A stretch of 64,000 nt of DNA from NCBI RefSeq assembly GCF_003610735.1, contig NZ_RAQM01000007.1, positions 496,001-560,000 of the forward strand, read 5' to 3'. Shown here piece after piece: positions 35,505 through 43,501 of this stretch. The notes under the pieces were generated by a model. That model had not been told where the DNA came from and did not search any database. It saw only the letters and a list, made by a program, of their open reading frames with translations. The position numbers and the translations under genes are program-made. Every line of letters begins with the position of its first letter. Positions within the stretch are counted from its first letter, which is position 1. This DNA is from Tenacibaculum lutimaris. Lineage in GTDB: Bacteria > Bacteroidota > Bacteroidia > Flavobacteriales > Flavobacteriaceae.

Positions 35505-36579
35505 AACCTAGTTTTGTTTTTATCCAGTTAATATCTGTTATTTTAGAGGTAACAAACAGAAAGTATGATTTGTTAAATAAAGCTTTGAATAAAATCTGAA
35601 GCCTTGTTGATGTTTTCAAATAGCGTTTTAATGCTACTTTCTTCATTTTGTTATATTGATTTAGAGATAAGTTCTGTAGACAATCAGATACATACTGTTG
35701 GCTTTTTTTATCCGAAGTGTATTCAAGATTTTGAGGTTTTGATAAAAGGTTACAGTATAAATCTAAGCCAGCATTTAGCTCTTTAGAAAGATTGTTGTCA
35801 AATACTTCAGTTTTTACTTTTAATTTATAACCTAATAAAAAGACATCGTAAGTTCCTCGGAGGTTAATGTTTTTTAAAAAGTAAGCGTTATCATTAATCA
35901 ATTTAGAAAACACGGTTAGCTTAATTTGGTTTTCATAAGAGAGAACTGTAATGTTATTAGTTGTAAGGAGAGAATTTTCTACAGTTTCATAATTAAAAAA
36001 TGTAGCTTTTTCCTTTCGTAACATATCCTTATGAATTTCTAAAGCAGCTATTTTATTCGGATGAGTAATTCTGGGTATATGTCTGTGATCTTCAAAAAGC
36101 TCAGAAACCTTATTTGTGTAACCATTTTTTTTTAGGATTTCAAAAGAGGTTTTAACATGTTTTTTCTCTACTAAAAAATCAATATCACCCACCATACGTT
36201 CTGCAATATCTTCGTATAGTCCTTCTAATAAATTACCTGTTCCTTTTAAAAAAACAGGAGTGATGTTGTTTGAGAGTAAAAGCTTGTTGATTTCTTTAGC
36301 TTCTTTTATGATTTGTTGATTACGTTCTCTGTTTAAATCGGTAATATGCTTCATATATTCAACTAAATCAACAGGTAGATAGTGTAATAAATCAGCTCGT
36401 TTTAAATTACAATACAAAGCTGGAAATACATATTGACCTGTACTTACTTTAACTACAGCATCCCAATTAATTAATCCCGATTTAATTGTTTCTTCTATTA
36501 ATTCTTGATGAATTCTTTCATGTGTTATGGTTAAACACCTAGCAATAAATAACAATGTTTCTTTATAATTCATCAGCAA
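35488..36579 (-). CDS. Nucleotidyltransferase family protein (NTP_transf_5)
   Basis: 363-residue protein of nucleotidyltransferase family 5. The signature is in residues ~105-150: TPVFLKGTGNLLEGLYEDIAERMVGDIDFLVEKK, giving the GxG/K-G element and the metal-binding D-x-D pair. The N- and C-terminal parts are helical. Members occur in lasso-peptide and related peptide-tailoring clusters (padeN of paeninodin) and act on unknown substrates. Here it is last in a set of five minus-strand genes and overlaps the kinase-like gene, so the two are translationally linked. Start at 36579 or 36573 (ATG two codons on). Confidence 0.85.
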   Translation of the reverse strand: MLMNYKETLLFIARCLTITHERIHQELIEETIKSGLINWDAVVKVSTGQYVFPALYCNLKRADLLHYLPVDLVEYMKHITDLNRERNQQIIKEAKEINKLLLSNNITPVFLKGTGNLLEGLYEDIAERMVGDIDFLVEKKHVKTSFEILKKNGYTNKVSELFEDHRHIPRITHPNKIAALEIHKDMLRKEKATFFNYETVENSLLTTNNITVLSYENQIKLTVFSKLINDNAYFLKNINLRGTYDVFLLGYKLKVKTEVFDNNLSKELNAGLDLYCNLLSKPQNLEYTSDKKSQQYVSDCLQNLSLNQYNKMKKVALKRYLKTSTRLQILFKALFNKSYFLFVTSKITDINWIKTKLGFKPNS

Positions 36580-37669
36580 ATATTTTTTTTACAGTTGAAA
36601 TCATTTTTTCATTATTTGAATAAGTTAGCTGATAACAAGGCAATTTTTCAAACCAATCTAAAAATAGCTCAGCATTTTGAGGTAATGGAGATAACCAAGA
36701 ATCAGGAATCAACTGCTCGAAAGCTGTAATGCTTGAAATTTTATTAATGATTAAGTCACTGTCTTTTTGATATTTAATGAAAATTAGAGCTTTACAAGGA
36801 AGATTTAGTGAATAATCATAATTGTTTGTAGGTAAGTAGCGAACAATTTTATTTAGCTTTTTAAAATGATATTCAGCAGATGTTTTTAATTCAGGATAGA
36901 TTGGAAGTAGCGTTTCTAAACTATTTTTTTTAATAGATATAGCAGAAGGAAAGCTATGTACATTTAAAGAGTTGTCAACAGGTACAAAATCATCAGCTAA
37001 ACAAGTAAAACCATTGGCTTGTAACAAAGCTAGTGATGTGCTTTTTCCGTTTCCAGAGTCTCCTAAAAATAAAATAGAATTATCATTGTTACTAACTGCT
37101 GAAGCATGAAAAGTACCTATCCATTCTTCTTCATTTTTTTGATGTATTTTCTGTACTAACTCCATTGAAAACTTCCCTTGAAAGTAATGCACTTCTTTTA
37201 AGTTCCAGGTACCAATAAGGGTATTGTCAACAGAAAAAGAAATAGCATTGTCGTTACTATATACTTCAAATAGATGATTGATATTAGTAATATTTTCAAC
37301 TTCTAAATGAGCAAACTTTGGATGTATTAAGAAAGCTTCGGCATCAGAAGCATAGCTTACTTTAAAATATAAACTATTTATGTTATAGTATTTTACTACT
37401 TCAAAAGTCTTAGGCTTAGTTACAGGTATTAGCTTTTTATTGTTTTTATTTTCTGAAGAAATAAGTAAAGCTTCAATATCGGAAACAAGGTAAATTGCTT
37501 GTTGGTAAGGTATGTTAACTTGCTTAGTTATTTGAGAAACAATTTCTTTTTTGCTGATTTTTTTGTTTAAAAGAGATAATGTTTCGGCAACCAAAGGTTC
37601 TACAACAAGATATTCGTTATTGTCTTGAAACCAAATAACTTGTTTATTTTCTAGTTTTTTTATGGTCAT
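36563..37669 (-). CDS. PqqD-like / HPr-kinase-like fusion protein
   Basis: 368-residue protein. Residues ~1-65 (MTIKKLENKQVIWF... LVVEPLVAETLSLLNKKISKKEIVSQI... VSDIEALL) follow the PqqD winged-helix pattern, the fold used as a RiPP leader-recognition element. The C-terminal half has an HPr-kinase-like P-loop, GDSGNGKS at about residues 203-210, followed by FTCLADDFVPVD, the usual acidic HPrK segment. It therefore probably phosphorylates a peptide substrate. The ATG at 37669 is preferred over 37687 because a terminator-like hairpin occupies 37688-37710. Gene order: peptide, this kinase, nucleotidyltransferase. Assignment of the PqqD part is moderate, of the kinase part good. Confidence 0.82.
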   Translation of the reverse strand: MTIKKLENKQVIWFQDNNEYLVVEPLVAETLSLLNKKISKKEIVSQITKQVNIPYQQAIYLVSDIEALLISSENKNNKKLIPVTKPKTFEVVKYYNINSLYFKVSYASDAEAFLIHPKFAHLEVENITNINHLFEVYSNDNAISFSVDNTLIGTWNLKEVHYFQGKFSMELVQKIHQKNEEEWIGTFHASAVSNNDNSILFLGDSGNGKSTSLALLQANGFTCLADDFVPVDNSLNVHSFPSAISIKKNSLETLLPIYPELKTSAEYHFKKLNKIVRYLPTNNYDYSLNLPCKALIFIKYQKDSDLIINKISSITAFEQLIPDSWLSPLPQNAELFLDWFEKLPCYQLTYSNNEKMISTVKKIFADEL

Positions 37670-37687
37670 ATACTTGTCAAAATACAA

Positions 37688-37710
37688 AACCCCGAAAAGT
37701 TTTCGGGGTT
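37688..37710 (-). terminator. Intercistronic hairpin between peptide and kinase genes
   Basis: Inverted repeat AACCCCGAAAA (37688-37698) with TTTTCGGGGTT (37700-37710). On the minus strand it is followed by TTGTATTTTG. It lies 22 bases after the peptide stop codon and just before the kinase start. A partial terminator here would give much peptide message and little kinase. Confidence 0.7.
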
Positions 37711-37731
37711 CTTTTGAATGAAAATATTTTT

Positions 37732-37905
37732 TTAAAACCCACCACCTGGAGCTTCAGGTACGCTTTGTGCCTGAGCCTTTTGTGGGTTTAAGATTATATA
37801 AGTACCTAAAGCTGTTAAAGCTGCATATTTACTGTAGCTGCCTATTTTTTTTAAAGCCTCTTTTCTAGTTATATCTTTATTGTTGTTTTCAGTTTGTTTT
37901 TTCAT
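37732..37905 (-). CDS. 57-residue peptide, candidate tailored/exported precursor
   Basis: Short gene read directly from the sequence: ATG at 37905, stop at 37734-37732. The peptide has a polar N-terminus (MKKQTENNNKD), a Tat-like motif ITRKEALKK at residues 12-20, and a hydrophobic stretch (~27-39, ending TYIILNPQ). A signal-peptidase-like A-Q-A-Q follows at 44-47, then the tail SVPEAPGGGF (48-57). It starts 18 bases after the upstream T9SS protein gene and precedes the PqqD/HPrK fusion, the likely modifier. If cleaved after residue 47 the product is a decapeptide with a single Ser. It may be a leader-core RiPP precursor or simply a tiny secreted peptide; no family was looked up. Confidence 0.75.
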   Translation of the reverse strand: MKKQTENNNKDITRKEALKKIGSYSKYAALTALGTYIILNPQKAQAQSVPEAPGGGF

Positions 37906-37922
37906 GATTCTTAGAGTTTAAA

Positions 37923-40900
37923 TTAGTCTAAAATAATTTTAGCAGGAATTTTGCCTAGATCTGAAACTAACTCAACAAGATAAACACCTGAAGCTAGTTT
38001 AGGAATTGAAATTTCAGAGTAACCGTTAGAATTAATAACAGTATCAAAAACTTGCTTACCTGATAAAGAAAATATTTTTAAAGTAGCATTTTTACTTTGA
38101 AGTCCTTTAACTATAATAACTTGGCTGTTTTTAGGTTTAAATAATTCAATACCTTTTGTTTCATTCGGTAAAGTTGGACTTGAACTTTTAGCACTAGTAT
38201 GTAAATAAAATTGACCTGTAGAGTTTGAGTTGTTATTAAGTGTTACGGTATACTCTTTCTCCGACAAGTTGGTAAATGTATTATTCACTTTATCTTCTAA
38301 GTACACATTTAAGTTATCTGGTAAGTTTTTAATATCTGCAGAAAAAGTTATTTCTTTACCGCTTAAAGCTCTTAAACCAACAGGAATTATCATGTTTTCA
38401 TAATCATTATTTGGTAATGTTTGAATAGCTAATTGTTTTCCTTGGTTATTGGTGAGTAACTCAGTAAAAATAGCTAAACCAGAAGTATCTTCTCCAAACA
38501 TTTTCGAATCATAACTTCTATCATAGCCTGTAGTTTTTCCTGAAATATAAAAGACTTGTGTAGATCTTTTTGTGTTACCATTTTCGACAGATAATTCAAT
38601 TGAAGGAATAGGTTCTTGCTTCATGAATGTATCTGAATTTTGATGACTTTGATTAGAGAAAGCAAAGATAAGATTGTTACTTGCTGCAGCTTCCACAAAG
38701 AAAGCTTGACCAGGAGCAATTTCAATTGGGTTAGCTGCGTTTCGGGTAGTGTATTGTGTTCCGTTCCATAACCAAATGGTCTCACTAGTAAGTATAGCTG
38801 TATTCGCAGCTGCAAAATTAGCAGAGTTAATGTAAGATGTATACGGATTCCCTACAAGGTTGTAATTAGTTCTACTACCTGTAGTAATTGCTTTAACAAT
38901 ATTAGAAGTATTAGCTGTTCCACTTATTGAAGCCTCTCCAGGAGTGGCTAACTTAATAGAAACACCTGTTCCATTAGTTATTGTTCCTGTACTACCACTT
39001 TGAGCGTATAACCATGCAGGTCCAGTAATATTACTATAAGGAGCTAACCCTAAATTACCACCACTTCCACTAGCCAAGGTATGGTTAGCAATAATATCCT
39101 CTAAAGTTTCACCAGCAACAGGAGGTGATACCAAGTACCATAATGTAGTTGGTAAACTTCTTTTATAAGTAACAGTACCAGTAACAGTACTTTGTGGTAT
39201 AAATGAAGCACCACTGTTTATGGTTAATGAGTTAAAGGTAACTGCAGAGTAGGCAGTTGGATAATTTGATAAACCAGAAGGAACAACAACATTTGCATTG
39301 GTTGGAGGAACTATATTAAGATCCCAGTTTGAAGCTGTATTCCAATTGTCATCAGTAGACCCTGTCCAAGTAACGGTTCCTATACCAACAAGAACATTGG
39401 TGGTACTACCTACACTGTTTAATGTCAAAACAGCATCGTTAGAAGCGGTATCTTTTAACGTCCCTCCATTTGCAGCTAATGTACCAAGAGCTATACCATC
39501 AGTATCTGAATCACCTGATTGTACTGTGTATCTAAAAACTAAGGCACTAGTTCCGCTTCCGCTTTGGTAAGCTGCTTGACGCGTAGTGGCTCCAATAGTG
39601 ATAGCTATTTGAGGAGTTCCCCCTGTAGTATTTACAGTTATATTCTCATCAAAATTTACAGTAAAGTCCAAGTTTTGACCTGTAAGATAATTACCGTTTA
39701 TAGGAACACTAACACTTGTAACAGTTGGAGAAACAGCATCTACTAAAACAGCGGCTGTAGAACCTATACTATTTAAAGTCAGGTTTGCATCTTTTCCTCC
39801 AGCATCTTTTAAAGTGCTTCCATTGGCAGCTAACGAACCAACAGCAATACCGTCAGTGTCAAGATCTCCTGTAAGAATTGTGTGTCTAAAAACTAAAGAA
39901 CTTGTTCCGCTGCCACTAATATAAGTTGCTTGGCGTGTGGTAGCTCCGATAGTAATAGCTATTTGTGGTATTCCTCCTGTAGTATTAACGGTTACATTTT
40001 CATTAAAGTTAACAGTGAAATCTAAGTTTTGTCCCGTAACATAAGTAGCATTGGCAGGTACACTCACACTAGAAACAGTAGGTGCAACTGCATTTGAAAT
40101 TACAGTTGTAGTGTTGTCCGTATCATCAGTGGTACCATCATTAATAACTACTGTAAAAGTGGTTGTTTCTGAAGTAGCTGTTCTGTTGTCAGTTGGGTTG
40201 AAAGATAAAGCTCTTAGTTTTGACTGTAAATCAGTAGGTGTAGTACTCGCTATAGTATAAGGACCAGAACCAGAAAGCCCTGTACCTGTTAGTATTCCTT
40301 TTGCATCATTATCTAAAGTAATAGTAGCAGATAAATTATCATCATCTGCATCCATGGTTGTAATACTAGAAAAAGGAGCAATAGTGCTATTATCATTTAC
40401 ACTTTGACCAGCACTTGTACCTCCAATTACTGGTGCTGTGTTTATTACAGGTGCAGTAATTGAACTTAATGTTATGTTTTTAAACTCAATATTATCAGAA
40501 TTTGAGGATCCATCTAAGTCGGCAGTAATTATAACTTCAGCAACATTAGCTACTGAATTAGTTTCACCAAAAATTGTTTTAGCGGAGACCTCCGAATCAA
40601 AACTTAAAAGGGCTTGATAGGCAGCTGAAAGAGTCCATGTATCAATAGTATTACCAGAAGAATCTTTAAAGACAATTTGAGTATTAGTTAAAGTTCTCGA
40701 ACCAGTGAACGGTCCCCATAACATATCATCAAAAGTAAATGTTCCTGTATTAACACCATCTCCCTTAATAGTACAGGTAAAACTAGCGGTACTGGAAACA
40801 CCAACTGTTATTATTGGATTGTAAAAAGTCATATTATCAGAAACAATAATATTTGCTCCCGATGGACTTGTTGTTATTGTTTTAAAACCATTACTACTAC

Positions 40901-41003
40901 TACCTAGTGCTGAAAAAGTATAAGTTGTTTGTGCAAAAGAAGAGTTAATTGTAATAGAGTATATAAAAAATAATATATACGAGATAAAATAGCTTTGTTT
41001 CAT
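37923..41003 (-). CDS. T9SS-secreted surface protein with Ig-like repeats
   Basis: 1,026-residue protein with signal peptide (residues 1-24) and a C-terminal type A T9SS sorting domain (~residues 950-1026: LKIFSLSGKQVFD... ISIPKLASGVYLVEL), so it is exported across the outer membrane and attached or released. Two consecutive 118-residue beta repeats occupy about 308-541 (each beginning PTVxSVSVP and containing TGQNLDFTVNF and PQIAITIGATTRQA), an SwmB/Ig-like type. A cadherin-like stretch precedes them. The region after 545 resembles the glycine/aromatic-rich domain found before T9SS tails. Adhesion or peptide display is likely; no enzymatic motif is seen. Confidence 0.9.
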   Translation of the reverse strand: MKQSYFISYILFFIYSITINSSFAQTTYTFSALGSSSNGFKTITTSPSGANIIVSDNMTFYNPIITVGVSSTASFTCTIKGDGVNTGTFTFDDMLWGPFTGSRTLTNTQIVFKDSSGNTIDTWTLSAAYQALLSFDSEVSAKTIFGETNSVANVAEVIITADLDGSSNSDNIEFKNITLSSITAPVINTAPVIGGTSAGQSVNDNSTIAPFSSITTMDADDDNLSATITLDNDAKGILTGTGLSGSGPYTIASTTPTDLQSKLRALSFNPTDNRTATSETTTFTVVINDGTTDDTDNTTTVISNAVAPTVSSVSVPANATYVTGQNLDFTVNFNENVTVNTTGGIPQIAITIGATTRQATYISGSGTSSLVFRHTILTGDLDTDGIAVGSLAANGSTLKDAGGKDANLTLNSIGSTAAVLVDAVSPTVTSVSVPINGNYLTGQNLDFTVNFDENITVNTTGGTPQIAITIGATTRQAAYQSGSGTSALVFRYTVQSGDSDTDGIALGTLAANGGTLKDTASNDAVLTLNSVGSTTNVLVGIGTVTWTGSTDDNWNTASNWDLNIVPPTNANVVVPSGLSNYPTAYSAVTFNSLTINSGASFIPQSTVTGTVTYKRSLPTTLWYLVSPPVAGETLEDIIANHTLASGSGGNLGLAPYSNITGPAWLYAQSGSTGTITNGTGVSIKLATPGEASISGTANTSNIVKAITTGSRTNYNLVGNPYTSYINSANFAAANTAILTSETIWLWNGTQYTTRNAANPIEIAPGQAFFVEAAASNNLIFAFSNQSHQNSDTFMKQEPIPSIELSVENGNTKRSTQVFYISGKTTGYDRSYDSKMFGEDTSGLAIFTELLTNNQGKQLAIQTLPNNDYENMIIPVGLRALSGKEITFSADIKNLPDNLNVYLEDKVNNTFTNLSEKEYTVTLNNNSNSTGQFYLHTSAKSSSPTLPNETKGIELFKPKNSQVIIVKGLQSKNATLKIFSLSGKQVFDTVINSNGYSEISIPKLASGVYLVELVSDLGKIPAKIILD
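39370..40080 (-). repeat. Two 354-base tandem repeats in the T9SS protein gene
   Basis: Direct repeats with a period of 118 codons. The protein copies are about three-quarters identical, with blocks such as LDFTVNFxENxTVNTTGG and IAITIGATTRQA conserved; at the DNA level long stretches match. Confidence 0.85.
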
Positions 41004-41089
41004 AATGCCTTAATTTGTAAATGAGTCATATAAATTCAATAAAAACGTTATTAACAGAGAGGTAGTGTTTCTTTATTGAAGCTTTTTGA

Positions 41090-41130
41090 GTAAAAACAAA
41101 CATTGATACATTATATATCAATGCTTGTTT
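41090..41130 (-). terminator. Terminator after the tail-collar protein gene
   Basis: On the minus strand AAACAAGCATTGATA pairs with TATCAATGTTTGTTT (15 bp with one G-U) around a seven-base loop, followed by TTACTC. It separates the collar gene from the T9SS gene, so those two may be separate transcripts. Confidence 0.75.
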
Positions 41131-41154
41131 ATCTATTTTAAAAGTTAATTATAA

Positions 41155-41721
41155 TTAGTTTCTAGAAGGAAAAATACCAACTAAAGCAATAATGTAATTA
41201 ACAGCCAAATAAGGTTGCAAATTGTTTATTGGTTGATTTCCTCCTGTATTTCCAACAGTAACAGTTACTTCATTTGCAGCCATGTTAGTATTTGGGGCTG
41301 GACTAGTATAGATGTTAGCATCAACTATATTAGATCTATCTATCGGGGCTTTTCCAGTGGCTAAAACATTTCCTGTAGGGTCGTTTGTAGTTCCGTCAGA
41401 GCTTGAAGCTTTAACGGTCCCTGTCGCAGCATGATTATGGCTAGGAATTTGGGTTACATTTAAAATGTTAGTTTGTGCCCCTCCTCTTTGACCTAATCTA
41501 TAATCAGATAAACCAGGTCCCTGTCTAGGACCTATTGGGGCTCTACCTCTTAAATCAGGTAAAGCAAAAGTTGTTCTTCCGTCTCCACCATAAGTGGTTC
41601 CTAAAATTGAAAATAAAGCAGTGTTTTGTGATATTGGTAATAATTGGCCGTCGCATAATGCCCAACCTCTTGGAGCAAAGTTTCCTCCGAACATAACAAT
41701 TTCTCCTATAAATGGATCCAT
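41155..41721 (-). CDS. Phage tail-collar domain protein (microcystin-dependent protein type)
   Basis: 188-residue protein of the MdpB/tail-collar family. The diagnostic start DPFIGEIVMFGGNFAPRGWALCDGQLL is followed by ILGTTYGGDGRTTFALPDLRGRAPIG, then LGQRGGAQTNxLNVTQIPSHNH and the end NNLQPYLAVNYIIALVGIFPSRN. It has no signal peptide. In free-living Bacteroidota these occur away from prophages, often several together with small-peptide clusters. Here no other phage gene is near. It precedes the T9SS, peptide, kinase and nucleotidyltransferase genes on the same strand, which suggests a shared role in a surface or secreted product. Confidence 0.9.
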   Translation of the reverse strand: MDPFIGEIVMFGGNFAPRGWALCDGQLLPISQNTALFSILGTTYGGDGRTTFALPDLRGRAPIGPRQGPGLSDYRLGQRGGAQTNILNVTQIPSHNHAATGTVKASSSDGTTNDPTGNVLATGKAPIDRSNIVDANIYTSPAPNTNMAANEVTVTVGNTGGNQPINNLQPYLAVNYIIALVGIFPSRN

Positions 41722-42001
41722 AAGTAATAAAAGTTTAGTAGTTAGTGTTTAGATCAACAATTTAGTAAAAAAAACAATGTGTTTCACGTAACTATCTAAT
41801 TATTTGTTAATTACATTGTTTGTTGCAAGTTTGTGAAATTACTAAATATTGAATATTTTTTTCTAAAATCAAATTTAAAGACAAACTAAACTAAACTTTA
41901 ATTCTATTGTTTAAGCGTGTTTGATTGATATGCGAACGTATATTTTTAAGGTATATACGTTTAAGGAGAAATGTTATTTATTGGTAAGTGTATTAGCTAA
42001 G

Positions 42002-43501
42002 TTAGTTTTTTCTCCAGAAAAAAGGAGTTAATAAAATTAACACAGTAAATAGCTCTAAACGACCAATTAACATTAAAAAAGAACAAAACCATTTTGCGCC
42101 TGCTGATAAATGATTAAAATTATCTACAGGACTTACGCTTCCTATAGCAGGTCCAATATTACCTAAGGAAGAAGCACAGGCACCTAAAGCAGATTTTATG
42201 TCTAAACCTAAAAGGGCTAACACAACTGTACCTATTATAAATATTAACATGTATAGGATAAAAAATGAAAGTACATTAAATATAATCGTTTGATTCACAG
42301 CTTTACCATCATAACGAACAGGGATTATAGCATTTGGGTGTAGTGATTTTTTAAACTCTAAAAAACTGTTTTTCAGCATTATAATGTGTCGAACAATTTT
42401 TACCCCTCCAGAGGTAGATCCAGCTGAGCCTCCTAAGAAAAATAGAGAGAAAAATATAGCGGTAACAAAAAAGCTCCACATGGTAAAATCGGCAGTAACA
42501 AAACCTGTAGTGGTAACTACTGAAATTACAGAGAATAATGAATGGCGAATAGCACTTTCTACTTCTCCCCATACTTTTGGGTGCTCTATTGTTGTTTGTA
42601 AATTAGGATCTTGAAAAAAGATAATCATTACAGCAACAATAGCAGAAATACCAATAATTCCAAATAAATAATATTTAAATTCTTCACTTTGTATAACTTT
42701 TCTCACTTTTCCTTTTAATGCAAAATAGGTAAGTACAAAGTTAGTACCAGCTATAAACATAAAAAAGATGATGATGTATTGAATTAGAGGAGTATCATTC
42801 CAATGAGCCACACTTGCATTTTTGGTTGAAAAACCACCTGTACTAACTGTAGCCATTGCATGGTTTATAGCATCGAACCAAGTCATTCCAGCTACCTTTA
42901 ATAGTAAAAACTCAACAGCAGTTAATAAAACATAAATTAACCATAAACGTTTAGCTGTATCGGTAATTCTTGGATGTAATTTATCAGCTGAAGGCCCAGG
43001 AGCCTCTGCCATAAAAAGCTGCATTCCCCCAATACCTAATAAAGGTAAAATAGCAATAGTAAGAACAATAATCCCCATACCACCAATCCAGTGAGTAGCA
43101 CTACGCCAAAATAAAATTCCTTTTGGCATTGATTCAATATCAGTTAAAATAGAAGAACCAGTTGTTGAATACCCAGATATTGTTTCAAAAAATGCATTGG
43201 TAACACTTGGAATAGTTTCAGTAAGTAAATAAGGTAACATTCCTGTAAAAGATAATGTTAACCACCCAAGAGTTACAATAAGGTATCCTTCTTTTTTATG
43301 AATATTATTGTTGTCTGGTTTATTAAAAAAGTAGAGTAAAGCACCAAGGGTAATTGTAATTATTCCTGCGTTTAAAATCCCTAATTTAGCAGTTTCATCA
43401 TAATAAATACTAACAGGAAGTGCTAGCCACATAAATAACCCGTTAAGGATAGCTGTAACTCCTAAAAAGCGATAAACTAATTTTAGATTAAGATTTCCCA
43501 T
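42002..43501 (-). CDS. trkH: Trk/Ktr potassium uptake protein, channel subunit
   Basis: 499-residue integral membrane protein with about ten or more hydrophobic segments. It has the pore-loop glycines of the TrkH/KtrB superfamily: ETISGYSTTGSSILTDIE, MATVSTGGFSTKN, SVVTTTGFVTADF and SLGNIGPAIGSVSP. It takes up K+ together with TrkA. The ATG overlaps the trkA stop codon (TAATG on the minus strand), so the two subunits are translationally coupled. Confidence 0.95.
   Translation of the reverse strand: MGNLNLKLVYRFLGVTAILNGLFMWLALPVSIYYDETAKLGILNAGIITITLGALLYFFNKPDNNNIHKKEGYLIVTLGWLTLSFTGMLPYLLTETIPSVTNAFFETISGYSTTGSSILTDIESMPKGILFWRSATHWIGGMGIIVLTIAILPLLGIGGMQLFMAEAPGPSADKLHPRITDTAKRLWLIYVLLTAVEFLLLKVAGMTWFDAINHAMATVSTGGFSTKNASVAHWNDTPLIQYIIIFFMFIAGTNFVLTYFALKGKVRKVIQSEEFKYYLFGIIGISAIVAVMIIFFQDPNLQTTIEHPKVWGEVESAIRHSLFSVISVVTTTGFVTADFTMWSFFVTAIFFSLFFLGGSAGSTSGGVKIVRHIIMLKNSFLEFKKSLHPNAIIPVRYDGKAVNQTIIFNVLSFFILYMLIFIIGTVVLALLGLDIKSALGACASSLGNIGPAIGSVSPVDNFNHLSAGAKWFCSFLMLIGRLELFTVLILLTPFFWRKN

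Noticed and set aside
37669-37687. Upstream ATG at 37687 as the kinase start
   Set aside because: It would place the first codons against the hairpin; the ATG at 37669 gives a clean PqqD-like start.
35488-41721. Complete lasso-peptide cluster
   Set aside because: No asparagine-synthetase-like cyclase, transglutaminase-like B protein or ABC transporter is present in the block; only the kinase and nucleotidyltransferase features match.
41155-41721. Prophage remnant or contractile injection system
   Set aside because: Only a single collar-domain protein is present; sheath, baseplate, spike and terminase genes are absent.
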